From assembly GCA_023700985.1 (NCBI GenBank), contig JAMPXV010000006.1, forward strand, positions 1 through 35,576: a DNA stretch of 35,576 bases, given 5' to 3'. The notes beneath the pieces are model-generated. The model searched no databases and was not told the DNA's origin. It was given only the letters and a program-made list of their open reading frames with translations. This DNA is from Lysobacter sp. GTDB taxonomy: Bacteria > Pseudomonadota > Gammaproteobacteria > Burkholderiales > Usitatibacteraceae. The position numbers were made by a program, and so were the translations under genes. This document shows, piece by piece, positions 30,035 through 35,576 of this stretch. The stretch's first letter is position 1. Each line of letters starts with the position of its first letter.

Positions 30035-30802
30035 GTGTCCCCCACCCCGGAAAAGCTTCCCCTCACGGTCGCCGTCATCGCCCTCAACGCCGAGGCGCAG
30101 CTCGGCGAACTCCTGGCGAGCGTCGACTTCGCCGACGAGGTCCTGGTGGTCGACTCGGGCAGCACCGACGGCACCGCGGGCCTCGCGCAATCGCGCGGCG
30201 CCCGCGTGATCCACCAGGAGTGGCTCGGCTTCGGCCGGCAGAAGCAGTTCGCGGTGTCCGCGGCCAGGAACGACTGGGTGCTTTGCCTGGACGTCGACGA
30301 GCGGGTGACGCCCCGGCTCGCGCAGTCGATCCGGAAGGCGCTCGCCGGGGGGCGCTTCAAGGCCTGGCGCATGGCGCGGCGCAACCGCTTCCTCGGCGCA
30401 TGGCTCGCCCACGGCGAGGGGTACCCCGACTGGTGCCTGCGGCTCTTCCACAGGGCACACGCGAGCTGGTCCAACGACGAGGTGCACGAGGCGGTGCTCA
30501 CGACGGCCGAGGTCGGGCGCCTCGAGGGGGACCTGCTCCACGATTCCGCCGAGGACGTCTCGACCTACATGGCCAAGCAGAACCGCTACACGACGCTGCA
30601 CGCGCAGGCGCTCTTCCGCCAGGGGGTGAGGGCGGGCTACGCGAAGCTCTTCGTGAACCCGCTGGCGCGCTTCCTCAAGTTCTACGTATTCAAGCTCGGG
30701 TTCCTCGACGGCGGGCCCGGATTCGCGCACGTCGTGATCGGCTGCAACAACACCTTCCACAAGTACCTCAAGCTCATCGAGCTCCAGAAATCAGGCAGAT
30801 GA
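30035..30802 (+). CDS. Family 2 glycosyltransferase of LPS core synthesis (WaaE/KdtX-like)
   Basis: 255 residues. The GT-A fold nucleotide-sugar site is shown by TVAVIALNAEAQLGELLAS, VLVVDSGSTDGT (residues 36-47) and the DxD motif in LCLDVDER (Asp86, Asp88). The blocks HQEWLGFGRQKQFA and NDEVHEAVL resemble the WaaE/KdtX beta-1,4-glucosyltransferases that act on inner-core heptose. The ORF track begins 34 codons upstream inside waaC; the GTG at 30035 directly precedes the first beta strand and is preferred. The stop overlaps a following ATG (ATGA) that opens a broken epimerase-like reading frame. The specific sugar donor is not determinable. Confidence 0.88.
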   Translation: MSPTPEKLPLTVAVIALNAEAQLGELLASVDFADEVLVVDSGSTDGTAGLAQSRGARVIHQEWLGFGRQKQFAVSAARNDWVLCLDVDERVTPRLAQSIRKALAGGRFKAWRMARRNRFLGAWLAHGEGYPDWCLRLFHRAHASWSNDEVHEAVLTTAEVGRLEGDLLHDSAEDVSTYMAKQNRYTTLHAQALFRQGVRAGYAKLFVNPLARFLKFYVFKLGFLDGGPGFAHVVIGCNNTFHKYLKLIELQKSGR

Positions 30803-30897
30803 CCATCCTCGTCACCGGAGGCGCCGGATTTGGTTCCGACATAACGCGCCAAGGCGCATTAGTCTCCACTGAAACCGGCACAAGGGAGAGCGCCTAA
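30799..30897 (+). pseudogene. 32-codon remnant of a Rossmann-fold sugar epimerase/dehydratase N-terminus
   Basis: An ATG overlapping the glycosyltransferase stop (ATGA) opens [14 protein letters not shown], nearly the same as the NAD-binding N-terminus of the intact rfbB 98 bases downstream ([14 protein letters not shown]), with one Ile missing. The remaining codons, [18 protein letters not shown], match nothing recognisable. The frame closes at a TAA that overlaps the rfbB ATG (TAATG). At DNA level it differs at many third positions from rfbB, so it is not a recent simple duplication. It may be what is left of rfbB itself, of another epimerase such as hldD, or a short coupling leader peptide. 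Confidence 0.55.
30842..30861. repeat. Imperfect palindrome in the rfbB leader
   Basis: TAA-C-GCGCC and GGCGC-A-TTA are inverted copies around AA, broken by a single mismatch. It can form a hairpin with a 5-bp GC core in the transcript and lies at the point where the epimerase remnant stops resembling rfbB. There is no T-run. Confidence 0.4.
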
Positions 30898-31955
30898 TGA
30901 TCCTGGTTACCGGGGGTGCCGGTTTTATTGGCTCCAACTTCGTGCTCGACTGGCTGGCCGGCGGCGGCGAACCGGTCGTGAACGTCGACAAGCTCACCTA
31001 CGCGGGCAATCCCGCCAACCTCGCCAGCCTGTCGGGGGACGCGCGGTACCGGTTCGCGCAGGCGGACATCGGCGACCAGGCGGCCATGGAGGCCATCCTC
31101 GCCGAGCACCGCCCGCGGGCCATCGTCCACTTCGCGGCGGAAAGCCACGTCGACCGCTCGATCCACGGGCCCGGCGAGTTCGTCCAGACCAACGTGGTGG
31201 GCACCTTCCGGCTGCTGGAGGCCGCGCGCGGCCACTGGCTGGCGCTTCCGGCGGCGGAGAAGGAGGCGTTCCGCTTCCTGCACGTCTCGACCGACGAAGT
31301 CTACGGGTCGCTCTCGGAGACGGACCCGGCCTTCAGCGAGACGACCGCCTACGCGCCCAACAGCCCCTATTCGGCCTCCAAGGCGGGCAGCGACCACCTG
31401 GTGCGCGCCTACCACCACACCTACGGGCTGCCCACGGTCACCACGAACTGCTCGAACAACTACGGGCCGTACCAGTTCCCCGAGAAGCTGATCCCGCTCA
31501 TGATCGCCAACGCGCTCGAGGGCAAGCCCCTGCCGGTGTACGGGGACGGGCGGCAGGTGCGCGACTGGCTCTACGTGGGCGACCACTGCGAGGCCATCCG
31601 GATGGTGCTCGCCAGGGGGCGCACGGGGGAGGTCTACAACGTGGGCGGCAACGCGGAGAAGCGCAACCTCGAGGTCGTGCACGCGCTCTGCGACACGCTC
31701 CAGGAGATGCGCCCGCGCGAGGGTGGCTACCGCGGCCTGGTGACCTACGTGGCGGACCGTCCCGGCCACGACCGTCGCTACGCGATCGACGCGCGCAAGA
31801 TCCGCGCCGAACTGGGCTGGGCGCCGCGGGAGACCTTCGAGAGCGGCATCGCGCGCACCGTGCGCTGGTACCTCGACAACGCCGCGTGGGTCGCGCAGGT
31901 GAGGAGCGGCGAGTACCGGCACTGGATCGAGAAGAACTACGAGAAGAGGGCCTGA
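30897..31955 (+). CDS. rfbB: dTDP-glucose 4,6-dehydratase
   Basis: 352-residue extended short-chain dehydrogenase that makes dTDP-4-keto-6-deoxyglucose, the second step of dTDP-L-rhamnose synthesis. The NAD loop is GGAGFIGS (residues 6-13), the catalytic Thr132-Asp133-Glu134 sits in [10 protein letters not shown], and Tyr158-x3-Lys162 in [26 protein letters not shown] is diagnostic for RmlB. It has a GGGAGA ribosome site. The first 16 codons use T-ending codons (GGT, TTT, ATT) unlike the strongly G/C-ending rest of the gene. It is the first gene of rfbBACD. Confidence 0.97.
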   Translation: MILVTGGAGFIGSNFVLDWLAGGGEPVVNVDKLTYAGNPANLASLSGDARYRFAQADIGDQAAMEAILAEHRPRAIVHFAAESHVDRSIHGPGEFVQTNVVGTFRLLEAARGHWLALPAAEKEAFRFLHVSTDEVYGSLSETDPAFSETTAYAPNSPYSASKAGSDHLVRAYHHTYGLPTVTTNCSNNYGPYQFPEKLIPLMIANALEGKPLPVYGDGRQVRDWLYVGDHCEAIRMVLARGRTGEVYNVGGNAEKRNLEVVHALCDTLQEMRPREGGYRGLVTYVADRPGHDRRYAIDARKIRAELGWAPRETFESGIARTVRWYLDNAAWVAQVRSGEYRHWIEKNYEKRA

Positions 31956-31957
31956 AC

Positions 31958-32836
31958 GTGCGCAAGGGAATCATCCTCGCCGGGGGCTCCGGCACGCGGC
32001 TCTACCCGGTGACGCAGGCCGTCTCCAAGCAGCTGCTGCCGGTCTACGACAAGCCGATGGTCTACTACCCGCTCTCGACGCTCATGCTGGCGGGCATCCG
32101 CGAGATCCTGGTGATCTCCACGCCGCAGGACACGCCGCGCTTCGCGGAGCTGCTGGGCGACGGGTCGTCGTGGGGGCTCGACCTCTCCTACGCCGTGCAG
32201 CCCAGGCCCGAGGGCCTCGCGCAGGCTTTCGTCATCGGGCGCGACTTCGTGGGCCGCGACGACTCCTGCCTCGTCCTCGGCGACAACATCTTCTACGGGC
32301 ACGACCTGTCGGCGCCGCTGCAGCGGGCGGCCGGCCGCCAGGACGGGGCCACGGTGTTCGCCTACCCCGTGAAGGACCCGGAGCGCTACGGCGTGGCCGA
32401 GTTCGACGCGACCGGGAAGGTGGTCTCGATCGAGGAGAAGCCCAGGGCGCCCAAGTCGCGCTATGCCGTGACGGGCCTGTACTTCTACGACAACCGCGTG
32501 CTCGACATCGCGGCCACCATGAAGCCCTCGGCCCGCGGCGAGCTCGAGATCACCGACGTGAACCGGCGCTACCTCGAGATGGGCGAGCTCTCGGTCGAGG
32601 TGATGGGACGGGGCACGGCGTGGCTGGACACCGGGACGCACGAGAGCCTCCTGGAGGCCGCGCAGTTCATCGAGATCATCGAGAGGCGCCAGGGACTCAA
32701 GATCGCGTGCCCCGAGGAGATCGCCTGGCGGCAGGGCTGGATCGATGCCGCGCAGCTCGAGCGCCTGGCCGAGCCCATGAAGAAGAACGCCTACGGAGCG
32801 TACCTTCTCGACATCCTTCGCGACCGCGTGTACTGA
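31958..32836 (+). CDS. rfbA: Glucose-1-phosphate thymidylyltransferase
   Basis: 292 residues from a GTG two bases after the rfbB stop, with a GAAGAGGG ribosome site inside rfbB. It makes dTDP-glucose from glucose-1-phosphate and dTTP. The N-terminal nucleotide loop is [14 protein letters not shown], with [29 protein letters not shown], and [10 protein letters not shown] following. [15 protein letters not shown] and the C-terminal [15 protein letters not shown] also fit RmlA. The 24 upstream track residues lie inside rfbB and are discarded. Confidence 0.97.
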   Translation: MRKGIILAGGSGTRLYPVTQAVSKQLLPVYDKPMVYYPLSTLMLAGIREILVISTPQDTPRFAELLGDGSSWGLDLSYAVQPRPEGLAQAFVIGRDFVGRDDSCLVLGDNIFYGHDLSAPLQRAAGRQDGATVFAYPVKDPERYGVAEFDATGKVVSIEEKPRAPKSRYAVTGLYFYDNRVLDIAATMKPSARGELEITDVNRRYLEMGELSVEVMGRGTAWLDTGTHESLLEAAQFIEIIERRQGLKIACPEEIAWRQGWIDAAQLERLAEPMKKNAYGAYLLDILRDRVY

Positions 32837-32845
32837 TCGCGCGCC

Positions 32846-33391
32846 ATGAAAGCGATTCCGACCGACATCCCGGGCGTCCTCCTTCTCGAGCCGAAGGTCT
32901 TCGGCGACGACCGCGGGTTCTTCTTCGAGAGCTACAACCGGCGGGCCTTCCGCGAAGCCACGGGGCTCGACCCCGACTTCGTGCAGGACAACCACTCGAA
33001 GTCCGCCCGCAACGTGCTGCGCGGGCTGCACTACCAGGTGGAGAGCGCGCAGGGCAAGCTCGTGCGCGTCACCGCCGGCGAGGTCTACGACGCGGTGGTG
33101 GACCTGAGGCGGTCCTCGCCCACCTTCGGCAGGTGGATGGGCGTGACCCTGTCGGCCGCAAACCGCCGCATGCTCTGGGTGCCCGAGGGGTTCGCGCACG
33201 GGTTCGTCGTCACTTCCGAGTCGGCGGAGTTCCTGTACAAGACCACCGACTACTACGCGCCGGAGCACGAGCGATCGCTTCTCTGGAACGACCCTGCCCT
33301 GGGCATCCCGTGGCCCCTGCAGGGCGCGCCGCTGCTCAAGCCGAACGACGCCAACGGCACGCCGCTGGCTTCCGCGGAGACCTTCCCCTGA
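32846..33391 (+). CDS. rfbC: dTDP-4-dehydrorhamnose 3,5-epimerase
   Basis: 181-residue cupin enzyme, third step of dTDP-L-rhamnose synthesis. The catalytic base His62 is in LRGLHYQ, with DNHSKSARNVLRG before it and WVPEGFAHGF and YKTTDYYAPEHER after. Length and motifs match RmlC. Its TGA overlaps the rfbD ATG (TGATG). Confidence 0.97.
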   Translation: MKAIPTDIPGVLLLEPKVFGDDRGFFFESYNRRAFREATGLDPDFVQDNHSKSARNVLRGLHYQVESAQGKLVRVTAGEVYDAVVDLRRSSPTFGRWMGVTLSAANRRMLWVPEGFAHGFVVTSESAEFLYKTTDYYAPEHERSLLWNDPALGIPWPLQGAPLLKPNDANGTPLASAETFP

Positions 33392-34269
33392 TGCGAATCC
33401 TCCTCATCGGCACGAGCGGCCAGGTGGGCCATGAGCTCCAGCGCACCCTCGCCCCCCTGGGCGAGGTGCGCGGCTGCGACTATCCGGAGGTCGACCTCGC
33501 CGACGCCGGCGCCGTGTCGGCGCTCTGCCGGAAGGTCCGTCCGGAGCTCATCGTGAATGCCGCCGCCTACACCGCGGTGGACAAGGCGGAGAGCGAGCCG
33601 GCTGTGGCGATGGCGGTCAACGGGACCGCCCCCGGCGTGCTGGCCGGGGAGGCGAAGCGGCTGGATGCGGTGCTGGTCCACTATTCGACCGAGTACGTGT
33701 TCGACGGCGCGAAGCGCTCGCCCTACCTCGAGGGCGACGCCGCGGCGCCGCTCAACGTGTACGGCCGCTCGAAGCTCGCCGGCGACCTCGCCATCGCGGC
33801 GAGCGGCTGCAAGCACCTCATCTTCCGCACGACCTGGGTGTACGGCCCCCGCGGGCGCAACTTCATGCTCACCATGCTCTCGCTCGCGGCCGGCCGCGAC
33901 AAGCTGCGCGTCGTGGCGGACCAGCGCGGCGCCCCGACGTCGAGCCTTTTCCTCGCCGACGCCACCGCCCGCGCGATCCGCTCGATCCCCGACAAGGGGG
34001 TGGCCTCGGGCATCTACAACCTGTCGGCCGCCGGCGAAACCACCTGGGCGGGCTTCGCGAGCGCCATCTTCGAGCGGGCGGCGGCGAGCCGCCCCGGCTT
34101 CCGCTCCCCCCGCGTGATCCCGATCGCAACCTCCGAGTACCCCACGCCGGCCCGCCGCCCGGCCTACTCGGTGCTCTCGCACCGCAAGATCGGGGCGGCG
34201 TTCGGGTTCGCGCCGACGCGCTGGGAAGACCAGCTCGACGACTGCATCCGGCGGCTGCCGCCGGCGTGA
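33391..34269 (+). CDS. rfbD: dTDP-4-dehydrorhamnose reductase
   Basis: 292-residue NADPH-dependent reductase, last step to dTDP-L-rhamnose. The Rossmann loop is IGTSGQVG, followed by NAAAYTAVDKAESEP, the substrate segment YSTEYVFDG (usually STDYVFDG) and catalytic YGRSK. FRTTWVYGPRGRNFM and VVADQRGAPTSS are also diagnostic. It is the last gene of the rhamnose operon and is translationally coupled to rfbC. The rhamnose is presumably used for O-antigen or other surface polysaccharide; no rhamnosyltransferase lies in the window. Confidence 0.95.
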   Translation: MRILLIGTSGQVGHELQRTLAPLGEVRGCDYPEVDLADAGAVSALCRKVRPELIVNAAAYTAVDKAESEPAVAMAVNGTAPGVLAGEAKRLDAVLVHYSTEYVFDGAKRSPYLEGDAAAPLNVYGRSKLAGDLAIAASGCKHLIFRTTWVYGPRGRNFMLTMLSLAAGRDKLRVVADQRGAPTSSLFLADATARAIRSIPDKGVASGIYNLSAAGETTWAGFASAIFERAAASRPGFRSPRVIPIATSEYPTPARRPAYSVLSHRKIGAAFGFAPTRWEDQLDDCIRRLPPA

Positions 34270-34335
34270 TCGCCTCCTGCCGGGGGAACTCGCCGCCGTT
34301 CCCGCGTTCATACGGAACCGCAATACCCCGTCGGC

Positions 34336-34341
34336 TATAAT
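34336..34341 (+). promoter_or_regulatory. Perfect -10 box close to the GspE-type ATPase start
   Basis: TATAAT lies 9 bases before the ATG, followed by TTCCCCCCC, so there is no Shine-Dalgarno sequence and the transcript would have a leader of about 3 bases. No -35 hexamer is clear. Confidence 0.42.
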
Positions 34342-34350
34342 TTCCCCCCC

Positions 34351-35576
34351 ATGTCAGCCCTCCCCGCCGAGAGCCAGCCCCGCCGCCTGGGCGAGATCCT
34401 GATCGCCCGGGGGAAGCTGGATCACGCCAACCTCGATCGCGCGCTGCGCCTGCAGGAGGGCGAGTCGCGCGAAAAGCTCGGGGTGATCCTGGGGCGGCTG
34501 GGGCTCGTGTCGGCCCGCGATCTGGCAGACGCACTGTCCGAGCAATCGGGCGTGGCGGTCACCGCCGCGTCGGAGTACCCCGAGTTGCCCTTCCTCGAGG
34601 AGCAGGTCTCCTACCGCTTCCTGCGCGAGGCGAGGGCGCTGCCGCTGCGCGAGACCGACGAGGGGATCGTGGTCGCCATGGCCGACCCCGCGGACGAGTT
34701 CACGCTGCGCTCGCTGGAGATGGCCTGCGGCAAGACCGTGGTGCCCCGCCTGGCCGTGGTGACGGAACTCGAGACGGCCCTCGAGCGCCTCTACGGCGCC
34801 GGCAAGTCGTCTATGGGGCAGATCGTCGACAACATCTCCACGCGCGACGAGGAGCAGGACTTCGGCGACGTCGAGCACCTGAAGGACCTCGCTTCCGAGG
34901 CACCGGTGGTGCGCCTGGTGAACCTGCTCATCACCCACGCGCTCGAGAGCCGGGCTTCCGACATCCACATCGAGCCCTTCGAGAACCGGCTCATCGTCCG
35001 GTTCCGCATCGACGGCGTCCTGAACGAGGTGGAGTCGCCGCCGCGGCGCCTGTCGGCCGCCGTGATCTCGCGCGTGAAGATCATGGCCAACCTCGACATC
35101 GCGGAGCGGCGCCTGCCGCAGGACGGGCGCATCAAGCTGCGCATCCAGGGCAAGGAGATCGACCTGCGCGTCTCCACGGTGCCGACGATGCACGGCGAGA
35201 GCGTCGTCATGCGGATCCTCGACAAGGGGGGCGTGCCTCTCGACTTCGCCTCGCTCGGGTTCGACGGCGAGATCCTCGATACCTTCCTCGAGGCCCTGAG
35301 CCAGCCGCACGGCGTCCTGCTGGTGACGGGCCCGACGGGCAGCGGCAAGACCACCACGCTCTACACCGCGCTCGACCGTCTGAACCAGCCCGACGTGAAG
35401 ATCCTCACGGTCGAGGACCCGGTCGAATACCAGATGCCGGGCATCAACCAGATCCAGGTGAAGCCGCAGATCAACCTCACCTTCGCCAACGCCCTGCGCT
35501 CCATCGTGCGCCAGGACCCGGACGTGATCATGATCGGGGAGATCCGCGACCTCGAGACGGCGGAGATCGCCGTCCA
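34351..35576 (+). CDS. gspE: GspE/PilB-type secretion or pilus ATPase (C-terminus off the window)
   Basis: 408 codons, open at the right edge; about two thirds of a normal protein. The N-terminal MshEN-like domain has RRLGEILIARGKL and KLGVILGRLGLV. The linker APVVRLVNLLITHALESRASDIHIEP follows, then the ATPase with Walker A GPTGSGKTTT (from residue 327), Asp box TVEDPVEYQMPGINQ, and Walker B DVIMIGEIRDLETAE (from 391). The IRDLETAEIAV segment and overall style fit type II secretion GspE, which powers pseudopilus assembly. A PilB or MshE-like role cannot be excluded without the C-terminus and neighbours. Confidence 0.88.
   Translation, partial: MSALPAESQPRRLGEILIARGKLDHANLDRALRLQEGESREKLGVILGRLGLVSARDLADALSEQSGVAVTAASEYPELPFLEEQVSYRFLREARALPLRETDEGIVVAMADPADEFTLRSLEMACGKTVVPRLAVVTELETALERLYGAGKSSMGQIVDNISTRDEEQDFGDVEHLKDLASEAPVVRLVNLLITHALESRASDIHIEPFENRLIVRFRIDGVLNEVESPPRRLSAAVISRVKIMANLDIAERRLPQDGRIKLRIQGKEIDLRVSTVPTMHGESVVMRILDKGGVPLDFASLGFDGEILDTFLEALSQPHGVLLVTGPTGSGKTTTLYTALDRLNQPDVKILTVEDPVEYQMPGINQIQVKPQINLTFANALRSIVRQDPDVIMIGEIRDLETAEIAV

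Overview
The window is a gene-dense, high-GC chromosomal segment, very probably from a betaproteobacterium (inferred from gene content and order, not from any search). Indicators are the divergent pilM / class A PBP pair, the rubredoxin / thiD-thiE-hemL arrangement, a pilGHIJ-pilL chemosensory cluster, and a pcm-like / rhodanese / tolC cluster facing waaA-waaC. No rRNA, tRNA, CRISPR array, transposase or phage gene was seen, and no gene-free stretch exceeds 300 bases. Most of it reads as core genome.

Layout. Left edge (1-8.9 kb): the first codons of pilM (minus), diverging from a bifunctional penicillin-binding protein, then a conserved protein of unknown function. These are followed by hemB and engB (minus), a dihaem cytochrome c4 (plus), a tightly overlapping thiD-thiE-hemL operon (minus), and a small rubredoxin (plus). 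Centre (8.9-18.5 kb): a Pil-Chp type chemosensory system, pilG-pilH-pilI-pilJ-pilL, the last encoding a 1935-residue CheA-type hybrid kinase. No pilK or chpB homologue lies inside the cluster.

18.5-21.5 kb: uppP and thiC on the minus strand, thiC preceded by a clear TPP riboswitch and a matching promoter. 21.5-25.3 kb: a TetR-family regulator with a well-formed promoter/operator, translationally coupled to an ABC exporter (lipoprotein membrane-fusion protein, ATPase, one ABC-2 permease). 25.3-30.8 kb: a divergent PCMT-like protein, a single-domain rhodanese and a TolC-family outer-membrane protein, convergent with waaA-waaC (Kdo and heptose transfer to lipid A). Divergent from waaC is a family 2 LPS-core glycosyltransferase. 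30.8-34.3 kb: dTDP-L-rhamnose genes rfbB-rfbA-rfbC-rfbD. Right edge: the N-terminal two thirds of a GspE/PilB-type ATPase.

Functionally the window joins envelope building (peptidoglycan, undecaprenyl phosphate recycling, LPS core, dTDP-rhamnose), type IV pilus or secretion machinery with its sensory control, and cofactor synthesis (haem, thiamine). I did not find a convincing undescribed multi-gene system. The most interesting spots are a 32-codon remnant of a Rossmann-fold epimerase N-terminus between the glycosyltransferase and rfbB, the mixed intact and degenerate Hpt array in PilL, and two consecutive hairpin-plus-T-run terminators pointing away from any annotated plus-strand gene. Also notable are a THI-box-like remnant beside thiD on the wrong strand, and several -10 boxes so close to start codons that leaderless transcription is plausible.
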